Shown here in pieces: positions 1-5,674 of a DNA stretch of 13,336 bases; position 1 is the stretch's first letter, and each line of letters starts with the position of its first letter. The notes under the pieces were generated by a model. The model had not been told where the DNA came from. It searched no databases and saw only the letters and a list, made by a program, of their open reading frames with translations. A program made the position numbers and the translations under genes. The stretch is from Candidatus Aenigmatarchaeota archaeon (lineage in GTDB: Archaea > Aenigmatarchaeota > Aenigmatarchaeia > CG10238-14). The DNA lies in the NCBI GenBank assembly GCA_026397455.1, contig JAPLUX010000096.1, positions 1 to 13,336 on the forward strand, given 5' to 3'.

Positions 1-857
1 ATAAAAGGTTTTTTTGGGTCGTCTGGGTTTTGAGTGGTTTTTACTGGGAAATCTCCTTTAGTAGTTGTTATATTTATTTTATCACCCGGTTTAACATCTT
101 CCATGATGTTCAAGAAATCTGTCATTGATTTAACTTCTTTATCATCTATCCCAATTATCGTTCCAATCAAACCAACTTCACTAGCCCCGGTCTTTTCTAT
201 AGTTTTTTCAAAAACAACACCTTCTGTCGACATCAAGGAATCGATCAAAAAGTTATAACTTATTATCAACAGTAAAAAAACACCAGCGGCTATTAAATTC
301 CCAAAACTTCCAGCAGCGTAAATCCTTAATTTTTTCAACGTAGAGAGTTTTTTTATCTGTTTTTCGTCTGGATCAACAAACGCACCTGGTAGTATGAAGA
401 ACAAAAGTAGACCGAAAGATTTTATCTTAACGTTTTCAGCTCTTGCTAACAATGCGTGCATCGGTTCATGCGCAAACAGAACCACAAAAATACCTAAAAT
501 CCAGTACCAGAAAGGAACACCCAATACAAACCCTGGCATTTTTACTCCACTGACTGAAGGGAATACCAATTTAATCCCTTGTGTGGCTTCTTCTGGTTTG
601 AGGATGAATTTGTACGATGATTGAACCAACATGAAGAATCCAAAAGCTGACGCGATGACACCAACTATTATTGCAATATTACCGAGGACTATCAATTTTT
701 TTTTGTGTTTTTCCGCGAAATTGTATATAAATTTTTTACCTTTTTTTGTCCTCCTCATCATTAAACCGGACTTGAACTCTATGTTTTTTCTATCTAGATA
801 GACTATTATTGCCAGTATCCCGAAGAATACGATTACAGATAATGTTTCTAAATCCAT
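1..857 (-). CDS. Site-2 protease-like M50 membrane metalloprotease with PDZ domain (3' end beyond window)
   Basis: I translated this from the minus strand; it stays open to the window edge, so only the first 285 residues are seen. Membrane segments lie near residues 4-21, 54-78, about 115-137, 146-161 and 180-203. The third contains HEPMH (130-134), which fits the zinc-binding and catalytic HExxH motif of M50 intramembrane proteases. A segment reading LPGAFVDPDEK (157-166) is followed by AAGSFGN (181-187), like the conserved region after HExxH in archaeal members. From about residue 210 the sequence looks like a PDZ domain (GTIIGIDDKEV, then DVKPGDKI). The second metal-ligand motif of the family (DG type) normally follows the PDZ domain and would lie outside the window. 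The family cleaves membrane-embedded substrates; the substrate here is unknown. The ATG at 857 lies about 25-30 bp from a TATA-like box, suggesting a leaderless mRNA. Confidence 0.88.
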   Translation of the reverse strand, partial: MDLETLSVIVFFGILAIIVYLDRKNIEFKSGLMMRRTKKGKKFIYNFAEKHKKKLIVLGNIAIIVGVIASAFGFFMLVQSSYKFILKPEEATQGIKLVFPSVSGVKMPGFVLGVPFWYWILGIFVVLFAHEPMHALLARAENVKIKSFGLLLFFILPGAFVDPDEKQIKKLSTLKKLRIYAAGSFGNLIAAGVFLLLIISYNFLIDSLMSTEGVVFEKTIEKTGASEVGLIGTIIGIDDKEVKSMTDFLNIMEDVKPGDKINITTTKGDFPVKTTQNPDDPKKPF

Positions 858-877
858 TTTTATACCACAACTGTTTT

Positions 878-893
878 CATTTAAATATTTATT
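878..893. promoter_or_regulatory. Shared divergent TATA-like region
   Basis: The 71-bp gap between the minus-strand protease (start 857) and the plus-strand membrane gene (start 929) holds one strong AT motif, ATTTAAATATTTATTTTA. Its near-palindromic TTTAAATA/AAATATTTAAA core could serve as a TATA box in both directions: about 25-30 bp from the protease start and about 40 bp from the membrane-protein start. This is inferred from spacing only. Confidence 0.5.
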
Positions 894-928
894 TTATTTG
901 GAGTCGATACTATTAAAAAGATGGTAAA

Positions 929-1693
929 ATGTTGCTCGAATATTTAACGAGATCGTGGGAGATGTACAGGAAAAATGCGATGAGTTTTATAATCGCTGAG
1001 TTGTTGTCGTTAGTAATCACAGGAATAATCGCTTTCATCGGCGTTGGTATAATACTTGTTTCTATCGGGATATCAAGCCTAACGAATTTATCCGACCCAG
1101 AGTTTGTGATAACAAAAATAGTGTCTGTCCTACCATTTCTAGCTGAATTGAGTATAGCATTGATATTCTTTATAATAGCTGGAATCGTGTGGGCATTCCT
1201 TAAAACAGGTATTTATGGTATGGCTGCTGAGTCTTTGAGGGGTGTAACAAAATTTGAAACGATGTTCAGTGTTGCAAAAAATAGCGGTTTTAAAGGAATA
1301 ATCTCTTCTGTGATTGTTGGTGTGATAACAGTCATTCTATTTTTGGTAATAATTATCGGCTTGAACATAGTTTTTCCGATAATCGGGGGAATAATCGGGA
1401 TGATATTATTTTTCTTATTAGTCATAACTTTTTCTCTAATTTTCTCAGGGATAGTAATGGATGATTTGGGTCCAATTAAAACTATCAAAGAAAGTTTTAA
1501 CATAACAAAGAAAAACTATCTTGAAATCCTTGGTTTGATGTTTTTGTACACTGTAATATCTTTAGTCGTTACGATAATCCCATCGATGATAAACATATTT
1601 TTCTCAGTTGTCGGTATCTTGGTTTATTGTTTTGTTATAGAACCGATGATGAAGATTAGTCTAGTATTCTTCTACAAAAGGAATAAGGTTTAA
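929..1693 (+). CDS. Polytopic membrane protein of unknown function
   Basis: The 254-residue protein is very hydrophobic, with about six predicted membrane segments near residues 18-50, 66-92, 122-147, 149-175, 199-217 and 222-248. Short amphipathic connectors such as LGPIKTIKESFNITKKNYLEI (broken here for reference at 180-200) separate them. The 'I-K-E-S-F-N-I-T-K-K-N' pattern resembles poorly characterised integral-membrane families in prokaryotes that carry an 'A-x-x-x-S-F' motif before a helix pair; I cannot assign a named family. There is no signal peptide distinct from the first membrane helix. The start at 929 has no clear Shine-Dalgarno sequence. A second ATG at 921 is in a different frame. 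The gene is convergent with the tRNA-Leu that starts 2 bp after its stop codon, and divergent from the M50 protease, with which it may share a promoter region. Confidence 0.8.
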   Translation: MLLEYLTRSWEMYRKNAMSFIIAELLSLVITGIIAFIGVGIILVSIGISSLTNLSDPEFVITKIVSVLPFLAELSIALIFFIIAGIVWAFLKTGIYGMAAESLRGVTKFETMFSVAKNSGFKGIISSVIVGVITVILFLVIIIGLNIVFPIIGGIIGMILFFLLVITFSLIFSGIVMDDLGPIKTIKESFNITKKNYLEILGLMFLYTVISLVVTIIPSMINIFFSVVGILVYCFVIEPMMKISLVFFYKRNKV

Positions 1694-1694
1694 G

Positions 1695-1824
1695 TGCAGG
1701 GGGAGAGATTCGAACTCTCGAACTCACTAAGAGACAGGATTTCCCAAGTCATTCTTAAGTCTCGCATTCTGAGTTTCGCATTCAATCGAATCCTGCGCCT
1801 TTGACCAGACTTGGCAACCCCTGC
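1695..1824 (-). tRNA. tRNA-Leu with expanded anticodon region (probable two introns; anticodon UAA or CAG)
   Basis: Read on the minus strand, the acceptor arms GCAGGGG (1824-1818) and CCCCTGC pair fully, and the discriminator is A (1695). No CCA is encoded. The D arm (GCC...GGC), T arm (GAGAG-TTCGAAT-CTCTC) and long variable arm (CTC-TTAGT-GAG then TTC) fit archaeal tRNA-Leu rather than Ser, whose discriminator is usually G. The anticodon stem CAGGA/TCCTG (1795-1791 and 1739-1735) encloses 51 nt instead of 7. A splice motif at the 3' side would pair UGGG before the AAA bulge with either CUUA (giving loop CUUAAGA, anticodon UAA, 3' intron 1741-1753) or CUCA (loop CUCAGAA, anticodon CAG, 3' intron 1741-1767). 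Either choice also needs an upstream intron starting near 1790, and I found no good BHB motif for that one. The Leu call is firm; the anticodon and intron borders are not. Confidence 0.85.
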
Positions 1825-1839
1825 GCTAATAAAGATATT

Positions 1840-1849
1840 ATAGAAACAG
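1840..1849 (+). repeat. Candidate left attachment repeat
   Basis: ATAGAAACAG is repeated exactly and in direct orientation at 5675-5684. It lies 16 bp upstream of the tRNA-Leu 5' end, not in the tRNA gene, so this would not be the common integration into a tRNA 3' end. Confidence 0.5.
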
Positions 1850-1864
1850 ATTATTTAATTAAAT
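1849..1864 (-). promoter_or_regulatory. TATA-like box upstream of tRNA-Leu
   Basis: On the minus strand, TTTAATTAAATAAT is centred about 32 bp from the tRNA 5' end, a suitable distance for an archaeal TATA box. It lies on the element side of the left repeat. If the element borders are right, the mobile element supplies the promoter of this tRNA. This is inference from position. Confidence 0.4.
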
Positions 1865-1884
1865 TAATAAACAGTATGTTACGT

Positions 1885-1958
1885 TTTTATACCAAGTTTT
1901 ACAGTTTTAGTATGGTCATTCAAAAAAGCACATTTTTATAACAGTTTTAGGTATAAAA
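1885..1958. repeat. Cluster of short direct and inverted repeats at the element's left end
   Basis: ACAGTTTTAG occurs at 1901-1910 and 1941-1950, exactly 40 bp apart. TTTTATACC (1885-1893) and GGTATAAAA (1950-1958) form a 9-bp inverted repeat around them. AACAG, part of the attachment repeat, also recurs at 1845, 1870, 1940 and 1987. The arrangement would suit binding sites for the integrase or another element protein, but no function is shown. Confidence 0.45.
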
Positions 1959-1976
1959 GAAAGCAGAATTTAAGGA

Positions 1977-2117
1977 CTATTGTTCTAACAGACTAGGACA
2001 ATATTTTAAATGAGTTTTAATGCCAAAATTTGAAATATACAAATGACAATTAGGACACATTACAGGTTTTATACCAGCTTGTAACAAAAATTTCATATCT
2101 TTGTTTCTACCAACCAT
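1977..2117 (-). CDS. 46-residue C2HC zinc-finger protein
   Basis: This short gene is read on the minus strand from ATG 2117 to TAG at 1977-1979. The product has C21-x2-C24-x11-H36-x3-C40 (MCPNCHLYI...KTHLKYC), a compact C2HC zinc finger. Basic residues before it (GRNKDMK) would suit nucleic-acid binding. Such single-finger proteins are common in archaeal plasmids and viruses, where many act as transcription regulators; that role is inferred here. A TATA-like run (TTATATTTTATAAAAATA on the minus strand, about 2131-2149) lies roughly 20-30 bp before the start, so it is probably transcribed from its own leaderless promoter. It is the element gene nearest the left repeat. A competing minus-strand reading frame at 2093-2281 overlaps it and looks spurious. 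Confidence 0.75.
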   Translation of the reverse strand: MVGRNKDMKFLLQAGIKPVMCPNCHLYISNFGIKTHLKYCPSLLEQ

Positions 2118-2217
2118 AAACAACAGCTACTTATTTTTATAAAATATAATTTTAATTCTTCTTTCTTCTTTCTTCTATGTTGATTTGCCAGTACTCTATA
2201 TCTACGTAATATACTAA

Positions 2218-2904
2218 TTATTTTAGATATGATATCAGTAGAACCGATATACCAAACAACAACCACGATAACCACAACCATTTTTTAGATACATATTTTC
2301 CAGTTTCAGATGGTATTTTTAATTGTAATGCAGTAATTGATTTTCTTAACAACGTATTATCTAAACCCAAATTAACATTATCTATTGTCATTTTATCTAT
2401 TGTTTGTTTTTGATCTTCTATTGTTTTATTTGCTACGTCTAATTTAGATTGTAATGTGGTGTTATCAAAAATTATTTTATCCTTAGCTTCTATGTCATGT
2501 TGTAGATTGGTTATCGTTTCATTCAGATTATTTATTTGAGATTGTGTTTCAGAATTAACTTCAGTTTTAGCATTTTCTAATTGTTGTTTTAGTTCAGTAA
2601 TAGTTGTGGTTAAACCAGTAATTTTAACAAGATGCTCTTTTTCATTGATGTCCATTACATGGCATAGTCTTTCAATTTTATTTTTATCACTTAGTCCAAT
2701 TATACCGCTATCACGATAAAGTCTTTTAGCGTTAACAAGAGTATCTATTAGTTTTCTTACAACCTTCTCACTACAACCAACATCTAATGCAATAGAACTA
2801 ATGGTTTCTTTTTCTTCAAGTTCAGTATCAAGAGTTTTAAAACTATTTCTTAATGCAACATTAACCCTATCTTTTTGTTTAAGATTTGAATTCCATTCAT
2901 TCAT
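2218..2904 (-). CDS. HTH / coiled-coil protein with C-terminal membrane anchor
   Basis: The 228-residue protein has three parts. Residues about 10-65 look like a helix-turn-helix or winged-helix domain (ETISSIALDVGCSEKVVRKL at 33-52, then a basic stretch). Residues about 88-195 are a long coiled coil rich in L/I heptads and Q, N, E, K, D. Residues 209-227 (LWLSWLLFGISVLLISYL) form one membrane helix ending two residues from the C terminus, typical of a tail anchor with the bulk in the cytoplasm. This suggests a protein linking DNA to the membrane. No family was recognised. It follows the 51-residue gene by 4 bp (stop at 2909-2911, ATG at 2904), so the two are probably co-translated in the rep operon. 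Roles in plasmid partition, replication anchoring or regulation are all conceivable and none is shown. Confidence 0.8.
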   Translation of the reverse strand: MNEWNSNLKQKDRVNVALRNSFKTLDTELEEKETISSIALDVGCSEKVVRKLIDTLVNAKRLYRDSGIIGLSDKNKIERLCHVMDINEKEHLVKITGLTTTITELKQQLENAKTEVNSETQSQINNLNETITNLQHDIEAKDKIIFDNTTLQSKLDVANKTIEDQKQTIDKMTIDNVNLGLDNTLLRKSITALQLKIPSETGKYVSKKWLWLSWLLFGISVLLISYLK

Positions 2905-2908
2905 AGTA

Positions 2909-3064
2909 TCATTTTTCTACATTACCTAAGACTTTATCTAAATATTTTATCGGTTTTATATCAGTTATCGTAGTCCGTACGATAAAATATCTTCCATCTT
3001 TCGATTTGCAATAACTCACTTTAATTATCGGCATATTGCGAATTTTTTCTTCCAGTTTGTCCAT
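2909..3064 (-). CDS. 51-residue protein of unknown function in the rep operon
   Basis: The reading frame runs on the minus strand from ATG 3064 to TGA at 2909-2911. The product starts MDKLEEKIRNMPIIKVSYCK and ends near KYLDKVLGNVEK, mixed charged with a central beta-prone stretch (DGRYFIVRTTITDI). I do not recognise a family. Support comes from context: it overlaps the end of the zinc-ribbon gene by 44 bp in another frame, and its stop is 4 bp from the start of the coiled-coil gene, making a continuous chain rep - zinc ribbon - this gene - coiled-coil gene. The protein-like composition over the overlap argues that it is real, but it is too short to be certain. Confidence 0.6.
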   Translation of the reverse strand: MDKLEEKIRNMPIIKVSYCKSKDGRYFIVRTTITDIKPIKYLDKVLGNVEK

Positions 3065-3191
3065 TTATTCCACCCCAAATTTTTAAACAATTTTTACAAA
3101 AAACTACATGATCTCCGATAAAAGATCTTTTAATCGGTGTATCGTGTAAGCAAAAACTACATTGTAACATAATTTTATGGCAATTTGTCAT
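3021..3191 (-). CDS. Small zinc-ribbon protein, start overlapping the rep stop codon
   Basis: On the minus strand an ATG at 3191 overlaps the rep stop codon as ATGA, the classic arrangement for translational coupling. It opens a 56-residue frame ending in TAA at 3021-3023. An internal ATG at 3170 would give 49 residues. From the later start, C4-x2-C7 (QCSFC) and C25-x2-C28 (FCKNC) form a four-cysteine zinc ribbon around a short beta-prone loop. The tail after residue 30 is likely disordered (GGINGQTGRKNSQYADN) and coincides with the overlapping downstream gene. A nucleic-acid-binding or Rep-accessory role is plausible, but nothing in the sequence fixes it. Confidence 0.68.
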   Translation of the reverse strand: MTNCHKIMLQCSFCLHDTPIKRSFIGDHVVFCKNCLKIWGGINGQTGRKNSQYADN

Positions 3192-4093
3192 GGATAACCA
3201 ACCCCAAAAGGATTATTTTCAGTGGTAAACCAACCGATTGATGTTGAACCACAATTTTGACATACAAATTTAGGTAAAGTTATTTCTATATCGTATTTAA
3301 TGCGATAAAAAATCCCAGTTGTGGATAATTTCCTTTTTCTATAAACTTCAGCTAAGAATAAAGGTGTATGTTTGCTAATGTAAGATGCTATATAAGAGAT
3401 GGCTTTTTTTGAATTAGAAACCTTTTGAATAAAAACAATAGGAAAACTGGTTAAAGATTCCCAGGTTTTAGATATTTTTGATTGTTCAACATATAAACCA
3501 TAAATTATTGCATGAATGTGTAATTTTTTTCCCTGGGAACCACTTTCGAAACAGTAAATCGTATTTTCCCAATGTAATTTTTTTCGTAATTTATGAAATT
3601 TATCACGGAGAAAATCAACATTTTGTTTATTTGGTTCTAAATCAGCGGTTAATGTTACAAATTTTAGATTCCTATTATGTAATTCTAGAAGATGTTTAAC
3701 ACGATAAAAAAATCTACCAAACACTTTTTTATTACAATCAGGACAGAATGGTAGATAACAATATGTGATAAATCTTTTTGATTCTATAAATTCACGACAT
3801 GATTTACAGTATGGTATTCTAGCAAATTTTTTACAATTTGAATAACGCCATTCAATTTGTAATAGATTAGTTTTAACATATTGTGGTATTTTATCGTCTA
3901 AATACACTTTTCGCATTTCATTATAAGTTATTTCTTTAGTATCAAGTGAAGTATTACGCAAAGAATCCAACAAGAAAGCGTCCGCTTTCTTATTATTATC
4001 CAAAGAATTTGTAGGATCATGATTTATGTGAGTATCATTCGGTAATAGAATACTCTTATTTATATTTTCTAATCTATAGTTTTCATTGGTCAA
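3188..4093 (-). CDS. rep: Rolling-circle replication initiator (HUH endonuclease, Rep)
   Basis: This 301-residue protein shows the ordered motifs of HUH Rep proteins. Motif 1 is FVTLT (145-149). Motif 2 is HIHAIIYG with the metal-binding pair H192 and H194, preceded by the typical E-S-G-S-Q-G-K-K-L. Motif 3 is AISYIASYISKH, with candidate nicking tyrosines Y234 and Y238 and K241. An upstream zinc-binding module has C96-x2-C99 and C117-x2-C120, with C87 and C112 nearby. A C-terminal C278-x2-C281 may bind a second metal. Such enzymes nick the plasmid or phage origin, stay bound to the 5' end and start rolling-circle replication. The start is TTG at 4093, directly after an in-frame TAA; the nearby ATG at 4086 is out of frame. 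It heads a leftward operon, with a micro-gene (4124-4228) just upstream. A transposase of the HUH class is less likely given the integrase next door. Confidence 0.85.
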   Translation of the reverse strand: MTNENYRLENINKSILLPNDTHINHDPTNSLDNNKKADAFLLDSLRNTSLDTKEITYNEMRKVYLDDKIPQYVKTNLLQIEWRYSNCKKFARIPYCKSCREFIESKRFITYCYLPFCPDCNKKVFGRFFYRVKHLLELHNRNLKFVTLTADLEPNKQNVDFLRDKFHKLRKKLHWENTIYCFESGSQGKKLHIHAIIYGLYVEQSKISKTWESLTSFPIVFIQKVSNSKKAISYIASYISKHTPLFLAEVYRKRKLSTTGIFYRIKYDIEITLPKFVCQNCGSTSIGWFTTENNPFGVGYP

Positions 4094-4123
4094 TTAAATC
4101 ACTTTTTTATTTTTTCTTATTCT

Positions 4124-4228
4124 TTAACCATCACCTTTAAGAGATTTTTCAGAATCTTTAACTACTACAATCTTTAAACCATCTTTAGCTAATTGGTCTT
4201 CTAGAATCTGGAAAAATGTCTTTTCCAT
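4124..4228 (-). CDS. Putative micro-gene upstream of rep (34 residues, or 47 from TTG 4267)
   Basis: ATG 4228 opens a 34-residue frame ending in TAA at 4124-4126 (MEKTFFQILEDQLAKDGLKI then VVVKDSEKSLKGDG). The frame is open upstream to a TTG at 4267, which would add LNIPFTITHFLIN. Rep itself starts with TTG, so the longer form is possible. A second minus-strand frame over about 4158-4275 also reads like protein (EYTFHDNPFFDKYGKDIF) but has no start codon. The region could therefore be a decayed or frameshifted gene rather than an intact one. Position between promoter and rep suits a leader or copy-control peptide; this is speculation. Confidence 0.35.
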   Translation of the reverse strand: MEKTFFQILEDQLAKDGLKIVVVKDSEKSLKGDG

Positions 4229-4289
4229 ATTTATCAAAAAATGGGTTATCGTGAAAGGTATATTCAATTGTATGATAATTTTGAGCGAG

Positions 4290-4312
4290 ATATTATGGAA
4301 ATTTCATAATAT
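4290..4312. promoter_or_regulatory. Near-perfect palindrome in the rep control region
   Basis: Arms ATATTATG (4290-4297) and CATAATAT (4305-4312) are perfect reverse complements. The 7-bp spacer GAAATTT itself contains AAATTT, so only one base breaks full symmetry over 23 bp. It sits in the divergent gap between the leftward rep operon and the rightward 4341 gene and overlaps the TATA-like sequence. It could be a repressor operator or the cruciform of a rolling-circle origin; the sequence alone does not decide. Confidence 0.55.
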
Positions 4313-4318
4313 TTAAGG
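4308..4318. promoter_or_regulatory. Bidirectional TATA-like element (rep operon and 4341 gene)
   Basis: AATATTTAAGG lies 23-32 bp before the ATG at 4341, the spacing of a leaderless archaeal promoter. Its complement CCTTAAATATT would place a leftward start site near 4284, ahead of the rep operon. Overlap with the palindrome suggests that both directions could be controlled together. Confidence 0.45.
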
Positions 4319-4340
4319 TTTATTTTTCATAATTTTTATA

Positions 4341-4634
4341 ATGACTAAACCAAAAGAACCAAGATTATCACGTAGAGAAGTAGAATATATCACATTACGG
4401 AAATATCATAATAAAAATACAGAAGCTCAGATTAGATATAATATTAACGTCAAAATTGATAATTGTAGAGAATTTTTAACAACAATCCATAAATCTAAAT
4501 TATCAAATAAGTTTAATATTCCGAGTAAATTAAGTGGTTATGGATTAACAATACAGAATGAACCAGATATTATTGAAGAAATAAGGAGAGCAAAAGATGA
4601 ATATAAAAAAACAAAAGAAATCAAGAAACAATAA
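4341..4634 (+). CDS. Basic 97-residue protein of unknown function
   Basis: This is the only rightward gene of the element. The product is strongly charged. The N terminus (KEPRLSRREVEYITLRKYHN) is basic and helical, a middle part has NCREFLTTIHKSKL, and the C terminus is a Lys/Glu helix (EEIRRAKDEYKKTKEIKKQ). No cysteine pairs or membrane segments are seen. Size, charge and divergence from rep would suit a small DNA-binding regulator, but no family is recognised. The start fits a TATA box about 25 bp upstream, without a Shine-Dalgarno sequence. Its last 14 bp overlap the 3' end of the convergent integrase gene. Confidence 0.7.
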   Translation: MTKPKEPRLSRREVEYITLRKYHNKNTEAQIRYNINVKIDNCREFLTTIHKSKLSNKFNIPSKLSGYGLTIQNEPDIIEEIRRAKDEYKKTKEIKKQ

Positions 4635-5622
4635 CCTTTAATTTACCTTTTTTTTCCAATTCTTTAAACTCAGTTAAAAAGAATTCCTTTATTTTTTTAG
4701 GATCTATCATATTTACAGCAAGTTCCATATCATTAGGTAGTTGTTTTTGTTGGTATAATTGAGATAATTTCTCGGTCAAACTATCTAAATTAGGTTTAAT
4801 GTAAATTCGTGGCATTTTAGAGCCATATTTCCAACCAAACATATCGCACATTTCAAATTCGGTAAAATTTTTGTTTTTTAATTCGTAAGCCCTTGAATGT
4901 CTAAAACAATGTGGTGTTAGGTGTTTTGTGATTGCGCTTCTATTAATTACACGTAAAAAAAGACTACGTGCAGGTAAATATTGTAAACGTTTATTAAAGT
5001 TTCGTGTTCCACCACCAACCCATAAAGGGGAATTAGGTTGTTTTAATGGGTGGTGTTCCAACCAATTGTTTAAGTCATTTACACTATCAAATAACGGTAT
5101 TTTTCTTACGCCAGTTTTCCCAGTTACATAAAAATAAGTTCCTTTAATATCGTGTTGTATATCCTTTATATCTAAACGTAATATTTCAGAAATTCTACAA
5201 CCACTTTCATACAAAACATGCGTAAAAGCAAGTTCCATTACGGTACTAGTATTGTTTAAAATAATTTGTAATTCTTCTTTCGTTATAGTTGGTTTATGTG
5301 GTAATTCTTCATTACGTTTAACAGTCGTTCCAAACCAGTCCACTATTTCAGGATAAACATTTTGTTTTTCAATACCATACAACCACTTATAGAAACGTTT
5401 TATGGTTATACGAAATTGTTGACGTGTATAAGGATTTTCATATTTTTCATTAATTTTTATCAACAGTTGTTCTATATCGGTTTGAATAGCATTTTTAAAC
5501 GGCTTATTAAGTAATTGTGATATTATTCCCAAACTACATTTATAATTGTTTAAGCGCCCTTTACCTATTCCTTTTGCAGTCATGTATTGCAGGAATTGTG
5601 ATATCAATTGTTCATTTTTCAT
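4621..5622 (-). CDS. int: Tyrosine recombinase / integrase
   Basis: The 333-residue protein has the two-domain build of tyrosine recombinases. Residues about 1-85 form a SAM-like core-binding domain (LISQFLQYMTAKGIGKGRL...TRQQFRITIKRFYKWL). Residues about 112-290 form the catalytic domain with all expected residues: R143 in ESGCRISEILRL, K169 in TGKTGVRKIPL, H238 and R241 in PHCFRHSR, W264 in place of the second His in MFGWKYG, and nucleophile Y274 in MPRIYI. It should carry out strand exchange between a circular form and the host site. The C-terminal 40 residues are a charged extension. It is transcribed towards the element centre and starts 53 bp from the right repeat, the usual position of an integrase beside its attachment site. 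The gene is intact and not split, unlike SSV-type integrases that carry the attachment site inside. Confidence 0.93.
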   Translation of the reverse strand: MKNEQLISQFLQYMTAKGIGKGRLNNYKCSLGIISQLLNKPFKNAIQTDIEQLLIKINEKYENPYTRQQFRITIKRFYKWLYGIEKQNVYPEIVDWFGTTVKRNEELPHKPTITKEELQIILNNTSTVMELAFTHVLYESGCRISEILRLDIKDIQHDIKGTYFYVTGKTGVRKIPLFDSVNDLNNWLEHHPLKQPNSPLWVGGGTRNFNKRLQYLPARSLFLRVINRSAITKHLTPHCFRHSRAYELKNKNFTEFEMCDMFGWKYGSKMPRIYIKPNLDSLTEKLSQLYQQKQLPNDMELAVNMIDPKKIKEFFLTEFKELEKKGKLKVIVS

Positions 5623-5674
5623 GATTCGTTAAATGAAAACTTAACTTTTAATACCTATTTATGAAACACATAAC

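Noticed and set aside
394..624. Plus-strand frames at the left edge (34-258 and 394-624)
   Set aside because: They lie opposite the M50 protease, whose HExxH motif and membrane segments are clear on the minus strand.
1695..1824. tRNA-Ser reading with one intron (anticodon CGA or GGA)
   Set aside because: A 7-nt loop can be built this way, but discriminator A, the D arm and the variable arm ending in TTC fit Leu, and the needed splice helix is weak.
2093..2281. Minus-strand frame starting MVVVIVVVVWYIG, overlapping the coiled-coil gene's 3' end
   Set aside because: It overlaps the membrane-helix coding end of 2218-2904 and the start of the 46-residue zinc-finger gene, has low-complexity content and no family features. 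It looks like a shadow frame.
3188..4093. Rep as an IS200/IS605- or IS91-type HUH transposase
   Set aside because: Zinc module before motif 1, motif order and two tyrosines in the YIASYISK motif fit a plasmid or virus Rep. No transposon ends or accessory TnpB gene are seen, and a separate integrase is present.
5623..5674. Short inverted repeat GTTAA...TTAAC upstream of the integrase
   Set aside because: Arms of 5 bp in AT-rich DNA are expected by chance, and nothing else supports a site.
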